Assembly: GCA_963377175.1 (NCBI GenBank)
Contig: CAUJNA010000602.1
Span: forward strand, 62,001-126,000
From: Effrenium voratum
Lineage: Eukaryota > Sar > Dinophyceae > Suessiales > Symbiodiniaceae
Length of the DNA stretch: 64,000 nt
Reading direction: 5' to 3'
In this document: positions 8,354 through 18,754 of the stretch, piece by piece
Layout: the number at the start of each line of letters is the position of its first letter
Position numbering within the stretch: position 1 is the first letter of the stretch
Translations under genes and position numbers: made by a program
The notes under the pieces: generated by a model
What the model was told of the DNA's origin: nothing
The model's input: the letters and a program-made list of their open reading frames with translations, nothing else
The model's database searches: none

Positions 8354-10307
8354 ATGGCCCGACGCGCCCGCGGAAGCGATGGGGAGGAACCTGCACGGCC
8401 GGTGGACGTTCCGGCCGGCGACGCAGATGATGATGACCTGGATGGAGTGGTCATCCCGGACGAGGTGGTGAGCGAGAATGTTCACGAAGAGCCGGATGGG
8501 CTGCCGGTGGAGGAACCGGCAGAGGGAGATGACCCCTGGATGAGGCCAGGGGAAGATCCATGGGGAGCGAGGCCCACTTCGGCCGCCTCGGCACCGGCAT
8601 CCACTGCCAGGCCGGCGGTGAAAGCAAGGACAGCCCCACCGAGACCTGTTGGGATGGAGGCGGACTACTGGGTGGTAACCAACACGCGGGTGGTCAGGGT
8701 GCATGTCGTGCCCCGGCTTGAGCGCTTCAGGCCGACCGACCTTTTTGAGTGCCCAATTCCCTTGAGCAAGATGTCACCTTGGAGGCGAACCAGGATGAAC
8801 TTTGTGGGGGAAGCGGAGAGGGACGGAGGTACGACGCTGGTGAGCGACCACTGGATGAATCGTCCAAGGGATCCTCCAGAAGAGGCTGAATGGGTGGGCA
8901 ACACTACGTTTTTCCGAATGGATATTGTTCAGCCCGAGTATCACACGGAGCCCCAGCGAGATCCGAATGATGATCAATTTGATCCTGACCCGCACACTGA
9001 GGTACCACCATCGTTCAATGCCTTCGGCAGTGGCTGCGCTGGAAAAGGGCGTGGCTCTGGCAAAGGCGGGGGCCAGTCATCCCCGGCTAAGTCAGGGCGG
9101 AACACCAAGAAGCCGTCCCGTGCTGCCGGAGGTGGTCCTCCTGATGATGACCCCGGACGATGACGGTCAAGAAGGGCACGATCAGGGACGTCATGGAGGC
9201 AATGGAAGACGACCTCGTGACCAACCTGGACATCAACAGGACGATGAGGTGGGGTCGCTGCAGACTCCGACCGAGGACTCCTCAGTCAGGTCGGAGGAGC
9301 TGCAACAGCTGCTGGCCCGCAGCTGGAAAGGCACAGATCGCCCAAGGTCTTCATTGGGTTCGGTGCGCATGGAAGATTTCAGTGGTGATCGTGGAAAGTA
9401 CCGCAACTGGCGCAGAGCGGTGCTTGCTCAACAGCAGCTCTACCGCCTGGAGAGCGCAGAGCTGGCGATGATGATTTACTTGAGCTGCAAGGGCGATGCC
9501 AGGGAGGTGCTGGACCAGATCACCATTGAGGAGATGGTGGCAGCCGGAGGCCTTGCGAAGTTGTGGCAGCTGCTCAACGAGGCCTACGGCGAGAGCTCGG
9601 ACGAGTACTTCGAGCGGATCGAAGCGGAGTTCAACCAGTACCGGAGACAGCCTGGCCAGAGCATCGCGTCCTACCTTGGCCAGATCAAGAAGCTCAAGGC
9701 TCAGTACCTGAGGGAAGACGAAGGGACAATCCTTTCTGATCGAGCATGGGCGCAGCGCTTGTTGGTGCGCGCCTCGCTGAGCAGGAGAGAACGGCTGGAT
9801 GTCTTCTACTCGGCTGGGGGCGCCTATAACTCCAAGATGATCGAGAGCGCCTTGAGGCACCGGGCAAGCCGAGTGCACGAGGACGAGCGCCGGACTCCGG
9901 CCTTGGGATCAGACTTCAGGAAGTTCCCCTTTGCGAGGCCGTCGTCCTCGAGATCGACCTCAGCCTCCACCCGAGCATCTACGGCGCCCTCAGTGGCAAG
10001 TTCGTTTCGCTCAAAGGGAGCGGGCAAGGGGCATCATCGAGTTCATCTGGCGGATGATGGCCCTGAAGATGAGGACATGGAGGACCTGGAGGGCGATGAA
10101 GAGGCCTATGAGACCTATTTGCAAGGCCTGGAAGAAGAGCCTGAAGACCTGGAGGACATCCCGGAAGAGACGGAGGACCCGGAGTTGGACGGTCAGTACA
10201 ACTCCGAAGATGAGGTCACTGCGGATCAGCTCAGGGAGCGGGATGGAAGGCAAAGAATGGCTCTGATCAGCGGCCAAGGGCAGCTCCTGGCCGCAAGACG
10301 GACATGA
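8354..10307 (+). pseudogene. gag: copia gag, frameshifted
   Basis: One frame covers 8354-9163 and the next continues from about 9140 to 10307, so there is a frameshift near 9140-9165. The recognisable capsid part is EDFSGDRGKYRNWRRAVLAQ through KLWQLLNEAYGESSDEYF and QSIASYLGQIKKL (about 9370-9700), the helical UBN2/Retrotran_gag pattern. The first 250 residues are acidic and Pro-rich with a Gly-rich tract. An acidic stretch closes the frame. The product would form the virus-like particle. An ATG at 8354 follows the left repeat by 91 bp and is the likely start. Confidence 0.8.
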
Positions 10308-10766
10308 CAGCCAAGAAGTTGGCGACGACCTGCAGCTCGTGCGGGCAGAAAGGTCACTGGAGCCAAGGTCAAGAGCGGCCAGGACAAACCCTTCCAGCCG
10401 AAGAACAGGGCAGAGCAGGGTGTCCACTTGGTGCAGTCGATTAAGGACATCCCGGTCCTCTCCGATGGCAAGAACCTGGTCGCAAAGGAAGTGAACTTCA
10501 CCTTCATGGCCGCAAGAACCCCAAAGCCAAAGGAGCCACCGGCGAAGAAGAGGGCCGCCACGCACTGCTTTCACTGCGGGGAACAGGTTCAAGAGATCCA
10601 CAAGTTCTGTCCTTTCTGTGGAACCTCTCAGGCCGCGGTGGACATGCGAGACGTCGGTGAAGACCCGAAGCGTGGTTGGAGCCTGGTTGACTATGAGAGT
10701 GACAGTGATCAGGATCCCTCCACCAGCTTTGCCATGAGGTCGCGCTTCTCCTCCCTGCTCATGTAG
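10303..10766 (+). pseudogene. copia nucleocapsid: broken CCHC knuckle and zinc ribbon
   Basis: CSSCGQKGHW (near 10331-10360) is the start of a CCHC zinc knuckle; the last Cys is lost in a frame change shortly after. A second frame from 10428 holds CFHCG and CPFCGT, nine residues apart, a C4 ribbon. It then runs into the segment that looks inverted. Expected role: nucleic-acid binding of gag. Confidence 0.65.
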
Positions 10767-10930
10767 GGCACCGCTGCGCTGATAGCCTGGGCCGGCATGT
10801 AGACCATCTTCCCAGTGCCCTTGCTGCTTGTCCGCTGGCTCTCTCTCACAGCTGCCTTCGCTGCCTCCAGCGGTATCTTGTACCCCTCGCCGCGCGGTGA
10901 GGAGGAGGATGACAGGGCGGGAGACATCCT
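10709..10930 (-). other. Probable inverted internal segment of the copia element
   Basis: On the plus strand the polyprotein stops at about 10766 and resumes near 10930. On the minus strand this interval reads as an uninterrupted helical, charged sequence (MSREEKRDLMAKLVEGS, EAAKAAVRESQRTSS). The simplest reading is a local inversion of about 0.2 kb; coincidental antisense coding is possible. Confidence 0.45.
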
Positions 10931-11645
10931 TGCCCGCCATCAAAACTGGAGTGAGAGTTTGACAGGTGCCGCGGGCTCTCAAGATCCGGTTCCACCATCA
11001 GGGGAGCTCCCGGCCGCCGTCAAGAAGAAGAGACTTGAGGCCTTTCGGGAGCAGCTCTACAACGAACAGGCCCAAGGAGGTCGGTTTCAGCCCTCCGAGA
11101 TGAGCCCGACTCCAAGCCAAGCCCAGAAGAAGTGTGGCCATCCCTTCCACAAGCTACGGTGGACTGCCAATGGATCAGGTCACTACGCCCGGTGTGGAGT
11201 TTGTGACCTCAAGAGCGTGGTGTACTGGTCATCCCGGCCTACGGTCCTGGTGGCGGGGAATGCGGAAGCGAAGCACCAGGTGCTTACCATGGACTACCTC
11301 CCGAAGACCGTGCTTGCCATTGCTGACAGCGGTTGCCGGACTTCTGTCGGTGGGATACACTGGCATTCCAGATTCCAGCAGGAGTTGATCAAGCTGGGTT
11401 TGGAGTGGGAGGTCATCGCGGAGGAGGAGTATTTCAAGTTCGGAGCAGGAGCGCCGGAGAAGTCGGTCAGGGGGTATCTTTACCCCGTCGGAGTGCATGG
11501 GCGTGCAAGCTTTCTGAGGATGTCAGAGGTGTCCGGATCAGCAGCGGATTGCCCAGGGCTAGTAAGCCCCTCTGAACTTGCCAGATGGGATGTCCGGTTC
11601 AACTTCAAGGAGCGGACGGTTCAGGCGCTTAGGGGATGCTGTTGA
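10931..11645 (+). pseudogene. copia aspartic protease region
   Basis: The frame ending at 11645 includes a CxxH/CGVC metal-site-like part (KKCGHPFHKLRW, ARCGVCDL) and then LAIADSGCRTSVGG (near 11311-11352). The latter has the DSG of a retropepsin active site, flanked by hydrophobic residues as in copia proteases. KFGAGAPEKS resembles the flap segment. Nothing in this stretch is obviously disabled, but its reading frame is no longer joined to gag. Confidence 0.7.
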
Positions 11646-12610
11646 CGGATACACGGCATCCGGGTCTGGACCTGCTGCAGTTCCCGAACATCCTGATGGG
11701 CACAAAGGACAGGGAACTGGCAGAGCTAAGGCAACAGCTGGTGAACGCTCTTCAGACCTATGCCTTCGTGACAGCAGCCGGAGAAGAAGAAGATCTGGGC
11801 ACGGGAGATGAGAGCTCCGGCAACACCAGCGAGACAGAATCGGAGGAGCACGAGCTCAGGAAGCTCCTCTCGGACATGGAAAGCCTGGAGGTGCCAACGC
11901 GGGACTACATCCAGGTCTCGGAGAGCGAGGATGATTCCTACAAGGGTGCCTTCGATGGGGGCGAGTCGACAACCTCGCATGAGCTCGGTGTGGAATGGCC
12001 GGACTCGGACTCTTCGACAGAGGTGGAGGAGCGCAGTTACGATGAAGGCGAGGCTTACAAGGGTCCGGTCAAAGCCTTCGCCAAAGGCCAAAAGAGAAAA
12101 GTCAAGAGCGGAATCCGCCAGCTCAAACAGATTCACACCCTGGACAAGGTGAGGGGCAACCTCAAGCGATCGGAGCCCGTCACCTACAAGCCGAGGGTGC
12201 CTAAGAGGCCCTACAAGGTCCTGGAGATCTTCACCTGGACCCTTACGGTCACGATGCTGGCGGCCCAGTCGGGTTGGATTGGGTTGGAGCCAATCGCACT
12301 GCCACACTGGGATCTGCGATTGCCACAGGAACGCAAGGCCGCACTCAACTATGTTCGGGCGGCCGACCCAGACCTCACCGTCATTGCCTGGCCATGCACT
12401 GTTTGGTCGCAGCTGCAGGGCCTCAACGTCAAGACGGTGGAGCACGCCGAGGCGCTGGCAGATCGGCAGATGATGGATCGGGACGATTTTCTCAGCTTTG
12501 TCCATGACGTGGCCAAGGACCGGCGAGCGTGTGGCAAGGCTGTGGTTGGTGAGAACCCGCTCACCTCAAGGGATCAGGGAGGCTTTGCTGTGAACGGCTG
12601 CACGCTCTGA
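11636..12610 (+). pseudogene. copia linker plus C5-methyltransferase-like domain
   Basis: The first half is acidic and disordered. From about 12199 the frame reads KVLEIFTWTLTV, GWIGLEPIALPHWDL, DLTVIAWPCTVWSQLQG and AVVGENPLTS. These match, in order and spacing, C5-cytosine-methyltransferase motif I, the region after it, motif IV (PC) and motif VI (ENP in place of ENV). Capture of cytosine methyltransferases by dinoflagellate retrotransposons has been published; this looks like a degenerate relative. The frame closes at 12610 before later motifs. Catalysis cannot be inferred: the substrate loop differs from PCxPxS and the C-terminal half is not seen. Confidence 0.6.
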
Positions 12611-12826
12611 CGATGGGCGGCATGAAGCATGAGGGCAGAAGTTGGTCAGTGGCGGAGTTTGCGGGCGGATATACTAAGGCGTTCGCAAAGAGGCTGCAGA
12701 AGTTTGGGTTCTACTCATCCACTTGCGAATACGTCACCTGAGCCACAATCAAAACCCGGTATAAAAATGGTCGTAATCCCAGAACCATGCTTCAGGAATT
12801 AAGAAGGCGCATATCCGCAGCTATTT

Positions 12827-14171
12827 ATGGCTGGGATATTGTCCCTTACAGAGAAGTGGCTGGATGAGGGGCGATCTTCAAACCTCGCCTATGCCATGGG
12901 CACGCTGCCGGAGGAGATTCTCACTGCTCCAGATGAAGAAGTTCAGTTGGAGAATCCAGCGGAAGAGACACCAGAAGAGGAGCCCGAGGAGAAGTACCCC
13001 AAGGCGGTGGTGGAAGCGGTTCAGGAGGCTGGGGCATCCGAGCAAAGATGCTATGGTCCGGATGCTCAAGCTGGGTGGAGCCTCTGGTGACACCCTGGCC
13101 TTCGCCAAAGAGTATGTCTGCCCGGTGTGTCAAAGCAGAGCGCCACCCGGAAGGCCACTGCAGCAAACACCTGCTCTGAGGCCCGGTGGTTTTGGGGTAG
13201 AAGTTCATGTGGAGCTGAAGTACATGAAGGACGCGGTCGGTGCTACATGGGTAGCCCTGTCTGGTGGACTATCACATGGCGACCCTTGTCCGTACTCGCA
13301 AACCGTCCTATGTGAGCCGGAAGTTCATTAAGCACTGGGTGGCTCACTTTGGGAGGCCGACGAGGATTGTCATGGACCAGGGTGGCGAGTTTGAAAGGGA
13401 GTGGGTACTGATGCTGGAGCAGTTCGGCATCCACTCCAAGACCACGGCGCGCACGCAGGATGGCAGCACGCCTTTGCAGAAAGGCACGGCGCCTTGATGG
13501 GTGAGATATGGCACGCACTCATCTTGGAGCAGCAGGCCAAGGACAAGGTGGACATGGCGGTCACTTTGGCGTGTGCGATGGAGGCCAAGAATGAGATGGT
13601 GTCCCGTAGGGGCTATTCGGCCAACATGATGGTCTTCGGCCGGAACGTGACCTATCCGGAGTTTCTGGCTGATGAGGAGTTTGAGCCGGTGACTATGGCT
13701 CAGGCGTTGGATGAAGACAGTGAAATGGCCCGCAGGATGAGACTGCGGAACAAGGCAAGAGCAGTTTTGCTCAGAGAAGACGTTCAGGACAAGCTGCGGA
13801 AGGCATTGATGAGAAGGCAACCGGAAGACAGGGTGTACATCCCCGGCCAGGTGGTATACTTCTGGATCCCGCAGATCGGTAAGCCTAGGTATCGCGGAGA
13901 TGCTGGACGGTGGAGAGGTCCAGCGGTGGTGATTGCTCAAGAGGGACCACAGGGGTACTATGTCAGTTGGCGGGGAAGATGCTTGTTGGAGTCGGCTGCC
14001 GTGGATATGGTCAAGGAAGAGCTGGAGACGATCGGTAGCAGCCTGGGTCCTGACGGAGAAGAAGAAGAGGAGAAAGGAGGTTATGAAGACTACACTGGTC
14101 TGGAGCCTCCCCCACAGCAAGGGAGAAGCTGTCCACATGCCAGGTTCCGGAGCTGCTCGAGGCAGACCTGA
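12827..14171 (+). pseudogene. copia integrase, frameshifted
   Basis: Pieces in several frames: CPVCQSR (near 13120), part of a zinc-binding head; KYMKDAVGATW; then FIKHWVAHFGRPTRIVMDQG and GEFEREW (13322-13405), the second catalytic Asp region of an rve core; then ERHGALMGEIWHALI with E in the DDE position (near 13483-13500), followed by the C-terminal part GQVVYFWIP and WRGPAVVIAQEG, typical of copia integrase tails. At least two frame changes separate the pieces. Role: insertion of cDNA. Confidence 0.75.
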
Positions 14172-15873
14172 GGAGGATGCCAGAAGAATGATGAGAGGCG
14201 TGAGGACAGTTAGAAAGCTGATGAAGACGCCAGTTCGTGTCAGAAAGGCAGTGCGAAAAAGGGGGTGCAGGAGGCCGGCAGATCCATCACGGGCGGAGGA
14301 GTTTCCCCGGAGTCGTGAAGCCGGCCCGAGCTCTCAGCCTCAGCCGGTGCCGAGACCGGCGCCAGAGAAGGATGATGAGGCAGACGCGGAGTTCTGGCGG
14401 GAGTTGTTTGATTCCTCGGAAGACTGGGAAGAGGCACAGCAGAAGAGAAGAAAACTGTTGGATGACGTCCCTGTCAGCATCAAGAGGAAGAGGGAGGCCG
14501 ATGCGGGCGAGCTCAACCCGGAGGAAGTCACCAAGAAGTTTAAGGGCGAGTTCTACACCGCTGTGATGATTGCGGCGGCGGGGCAAGATCTATGCCCGGA
14601 TGGTCAGCCGTCTAGGCGAGCCAATGAGTGGTTGAGCCGAGCGGAGGTGAAATCCCTCACCAAACTTCTGGGCTTGCCGGTGTCATCGGCAAGGCTGCAT
14701 CTAGGTCCGAGGAAGAGGATGCAGAAGCCCGGAAACAAGAAGGGAGCAAAGTCCCGAGTGAGTGTTCTTCTTGGGAGAGAGCCTGGCGTGGCGCTGCTGG
14801 TGTATGAAACAGCGCAGGAAGTGGCGCAGCACCCAAGGAGGAGATCGCCATTCGAATGGAGAGGACTGACTCTCTTCCTGGAAAGCAAGGGAAAGCAGAA
14901 GGAGCCGCAGGGTGCCTACGTCGCCATGGGCCCACATCTACGAGGCCAAGTGGCCGGAAGCCAAGCAAAGGATGTGGGAGGACTTCGTCAGAGAGGAGGC
15001 AAGGTCCCGGCGGGCCTGCGAGATCTTCCTTCTGCGCATGAAGGCCAACGGGAAGGAGCTGGACCCGAAGTTCTTCGATGAGAAGGAGAAAGCAAGCTTT
15101 GGGGAGTCAGATCGAGCCGAGTGGCAGTCATGGATCGACAACAAGGTGGTGGAGCTGGTTCCGCCGGACAAGGCACGTATGGTGCCAAAGCAGCTCATCT
15201 TCAGAGCAAGACGGTCAAGATCCAGCCCTACGCACTGATGAGGGTACTCAAATCGGCCTATGGTTTGGCCGAGGCACCGCGCCTATGGTATCTTCAGGCG
15301 GCACAGTACATGGTGGAGTGCGGGATGGAGGAGCTGGAGATTTGCAGGGCGACCTTTGTGAAGGCCGCACGGGGCACCACCATACTGGCCGGTCAAGAAG
15401 GCTGCCCGGTGTTTAAGGAGGTCCTGGCCAAGGTCAACCAGAAGTTCAACATAAAGGAGTGGAAGGTCTTAGGCCCCGACCCGGTGCAGTACCTGGGCAG
15501 CCAGGTCACTTACCACAGTGGCACGATTGTGGACTCCATGAAGGAGTACATCTTGAAGATCAAGCCCATGAAGATGTTCAAGGCGGAGCCTACTGAGCTT
15601 CTAGGCAAGGTGGAGCTCAAGGCCTACCGCAGTGTGGTGATGCAGATGAGGTGGCCGTGTCAGCACTGTTTGCCCGAGAAGCTCTTCGAGGTGAGCCAGT
15701 TGGAGGCCAACAAGTTGTTGCAGGAGATTAGGAAGCTGGCTACCACAACTCAGGCGGAGTTGCGGTACCGCCCGATCAGTGGAGAGCCGATGATGCTTTC
15801 CTTCTTCGACGCCTCCTTGGGCAAGAGTGAGGTGATGAGGGCTCAGCAGGGCAAAGGAGGTGCTTCACCGTGA
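14172..15873 (+). pseudogene. copia reverse transcriptase region, internally deleted
   Basis: A basic, acidic and Pro-rich linker (to about 14900) is followed by EWQSWIDNKVVELVPP (near 15118-15165), the usual start of RVT_2. It jumps at about 15215 to KTVKIQPYALMRVLKSAYGL and APRLWYLQAA, and runs on through QYLGSQVTYH and AYRSVVMQMRW. The stretch that should carry the catalytic YVDD is absent, so this copy cannot encode active RT. A pair of frames overlaps at 15121-15238. Confidence 0.8.
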
Positions 15874-16340
15874 AGGAGTGGCCAATATCCTGGGCTATCG
15901 CAGCGGCAAGATCGCCCGGGTGGTGAGGTCAAGCCTGGCAGCAGAGGGTCACTCTATCTGCGGTTGCTCATGGAGATGATGGCCAAAGGACCCCGGCCTG
16001 TAGGCAAGGACTGGAAGGAGTCCTTGTCCTGTCCGGGGGCGGTGGTGACGGATGCCAAGGCGTTGTATGATCACGTCACGAAGACCGGTCATATGACGGC
16101 CGAGCGACAGACGATGCTGGTTGATCCAGCAGCAGCTTTGCCAGATCTTCTGGGTCCCTACATTCCGCCAGCTGGCGGATGGCTTGACGAAAGCTATGGC
16201 TGATGAACTCTTCACCGAGTTCCGCAAGAGGGGGACGATCAGCCTGAAGGAGACCCCGGAGGATGCAAAGCGAGAGCAAGCACGCGCTGATCTTCGTAGA
16301 GGACAGCGTGAGAGGCGAAAAGAGCGAATGAAGCACCTCA
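15874..16340 (+). pseudogene. copia RNase H remnant
   Basis: Degenerate frames carry SFFDASLGKS (just upstream, near 15800), ILGYRSGKIARVVRSSLAAE and FRQLADGLTKAM (near 16155-16195), the hallmarks of the copia RNase H end. Several stops and frame changes are present. The right direct repeat begins right after. Confidence 0.65.
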
Positions 16341-16373
16341 CTTGGTTTTGCTTTTCGGACCTGCGGTCCCACA
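16341..16373 (+). repeat. Right terminal direct repeat (mini-LTR)
   Basis: Identical to 8230-8262 over 33 bp. No clear polypurine tract precedes it. Confidence 0.75.
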
Positions 16374-16544
16374 ATATTTTGTTCCGACAGCATGAGCATG
16401 GAGGAGATTGCTAAAGTGTGCACAATGTATTTCTGCTGCCGGCTGACGTTGAGACGTGCCGTTTGGCGTTTTGTGTGGTTTTGATTTCCCCTGCGGAAAT
16501 GCTTTCAGTGGGGCTGCCCTGATCACATCCACAGAACCTGAACA

Positions 16545-18260
16545 TATCTGACGCCACTCTCCCCAAGGATGAGAGGCCGTTTCTGGAAAGGGAGGCGGTT
16601 GTTGAGAGTGTTGTGAAGCAACTAGAAAAGATCTAAAGGAACGGGACCAACAAGCCGACGGTGGTGACCTTGTGGAGCCCGCGGGGAACGGGCAAGACAT
16701 CGCTCATCCGGCACTCGGAAGGACGCGAGCTTTGCAGCAAGCCGAAGATGTGGACGGCTTTTGGTTCTTGATGCTGGAGAGATTGCAGGGTAAGCATTGC
16801 AGGAAGCTCCCAGTAGGATTGGTTCTGCTATCGTCGTGTGGCACCTGTCACAGTTGTTGCACGGCTACAACATCGAAGTGAGTGGGCAGTTGGTGAGTTT
16901 TCAGCGAATGGAGTTCATTGCAGTGCTGGAGGCCCTCAAGCGTGCATCGGCACCAAATGAGGGGAGCAACAGCTTTGAAGTTTGGCTTCGCTCATCTTGT
17001 CGACACAGGGAGGATGTCTTCGAGCAGTGGCTTTCGGTGACGTCTGCAGCCTTCAACGCAACACCAGACTGCGCTTGTTTGGTGTTCCTCGATCAGGCAG
17101 AGCTGCTTGTGAACAGACAGGTCGAGGGACTGAGCCACCATGGTGGACAGAAATCAGCTTTCACCGAAATATTTGGCGAATTCCCGCAGAAGATGGGCAT
17201 GTTTTCGGCAGGCACAGTGAATATCTTGACCGATAGGCCATCGGAGGAGTACACCTCGCTTGAGGTCCTGGAAGTACCGGCTCTACCGCCGTTGTCACTG
17301 CAAGCCGCCAGACGGGCCATGGCAGAGTGGGGAGGCCCGCAATACAAGAAGAAGGAATTCAACAACATTCACCTCTTCTCGGCTGGGGTACCCCGGCTTC
17401 TGGAGGCGGCTTTCCAGACCTGGGGTGAGTTGGCATCAACTGCTCAGGTTGCACTCAATGCCATGTCGCAGAAGTTCAGAAGCTCGTATGCGGATGCAGC
17501 CCCCTACTTCCGTCAGCCAGAAGTGGCTTTGGCGTTGGTTCTTTGCTCGGCGGTTCGATGGCCTGCAGAAGGCCACCAGCTTGTGCCCGGAACCTTACTG
17601 AGGTCTTCAGGGCAGGAGCAGCATTTCCAAACAACAAGTCCGTACTGGTTCCACGGCTGTGGTGGTGTGAGGGTACCAATATCAAAGACGCCATGCGAAG
17701 CGATTTGAAACAGCTGAACGGGCTCCTGCCAGATTCCTTGCAGTTGCTCAACAGCCCCAAAAGGGGTGCCACTGAAAGGGGGGAGAAGTGGGAAGAGCTG
17801 GTTGCAAATTCCCTGGCAGTGCGGTTCCGCCTTCACTGCGTAGCAAGAAACCTGAGTGCTGAAGTCACCTGGGCCCCTTTTGTGGAGATCTACCCTACGG
17901 AGGATCCACATTTGCGAGCTGTTTTGGAGCCGTTCGAAGCCAAAGGCAATGAAGCAACTGTCAGGAGTGACGTTGGGAAGGCCATCAAGTCCAACCTGTG
18001 AGATGCAAGGCAACTGGTAAGCTCGAGTTCATTGCAGCGCAATGTCGTTATGGAGAGAAAAAGGATGCAGGCGGCCTGAAGTTGCAGGGCAAGGCGAAGA
18101 AGGACAACTTTGGGGACATGCAACATGTGTTGCTGCAGATTTGCAGTGAGTCTGAAGGCTGGCAGTCCTTTACAAACAAGACATGGGCCAGACGTCAGGA
18201 GGAGAAGAAATACTCTCTCATGAGTTGCGAGACTATCATTGCGCAGCTGGACTATCATTG
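16545..18260 (+). pseudogene. Crinkler/RHS-like NTPase-nuclease gene 2
   Basis: Starts with FLEREAVVESVVKQLEKI, an in-frame stop, then TVVTLWSPRGTGKTSLIRH (Walker A near 16678-16708). After a frame change, 16797-17708 carries CLVFLDQAELL (Walker B) and a helical lid. The frame moves at about 17600 to EVFRAGAAFPNN and on to the C-terminal part, where 17998-18180 reads KLEFIAAQCRYGEKKD and MQHVLLQICSESEGW, resembling the PD-(D/E)xK-like nuclease end of RHS/Crinkler proteins. The order NTPase then nuclease is the family pattern. A stop and several frame changes make it a pseudogene, or unannotated introns may account for some of them. Confidence 0.65.
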
Positions 18261-18272
18261 CGCAGCTTGGTG

Positions 18273-18445
18273 TGAGTGGTTAGTGGAGCGCAAAACTATC
18301 AATCAGTCGACGGGGAACCCGCAAATATTGAAGAGCCTGCTGTTCCAGTCGCGCTTGCGTTTTCTTGCTGCTTATTTGCAGGGCACAAGCCGCTTGCAAC
18401 GATCCCTCGCCCCCAAGTGCGACGTGAGAGAACAGCTTTGCGACA
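18273..18445 (+). repeat. Copy of the gene-1 intron/exon junction block
   Basis: Matches 5640-5800: the GTGAGTGGTTAGTG start, the CTGCTGTTCCAGTCGCGCTT stretch, the TTGCAG junction and the following GGCACAAGCCGCTTGCAACG. A duplicated exon start without the rest of gene 1, so a fragment or a shared 5' module. Confidence 0.75.
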
Positions 18446-18754
18446 GCGCAAGGTTGCTGGTGCGAGCTTTCTGCTTCCCTCGATTTTGATGCACATCGCA
18501 AGGTCCCCCTTGGTTTGAATTGAAACTTCTCATCGCGAGGCATGCGGTTGGCCGCACGCAAAATCCAGGGTCAAAGCAAACGTTGGTGACGTTGCTGGCT
18601 TGCCAGCCCTTTTCCCCCTACCCCAGCTTGAAACCCCTACGCCCACAGTGGCATGAAATCCAAACTTGATTTTGAAACTTGTGTCATTTCTTTGGCGAAT
18701 CGTTGCGCAGGTCTCACCCGATCTCCCACTGCATGAACGTGTATTGGCAGCATT

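Larger units (their letters stand above)
8230..16373 (+). mobile_element. Ty1/copia-like retrotransposon, decayed
   Basis: Domain order gag, zinc knuckle, aspartic protease, methyltransferase-like domain, integrase, RT, RNase H matches copia with an extra domain. Identical 33-bp direct repeats bound it (8230-8262, 16341-16373) and a tRNA-iMet-type primer site follows the left one. Many frameshifts, a probable internal inversion and a large deletion in RT make it non-autonomous. No target-site duplication is evident. It sits between two Crinkler-like genes. Confidence 0.85.

Noticed and set aside
8225..16380. Target-site duplication for the copia element
   Set aside because: The five bases outside each terminal repeat (CCCGT and ATATT) do not match.
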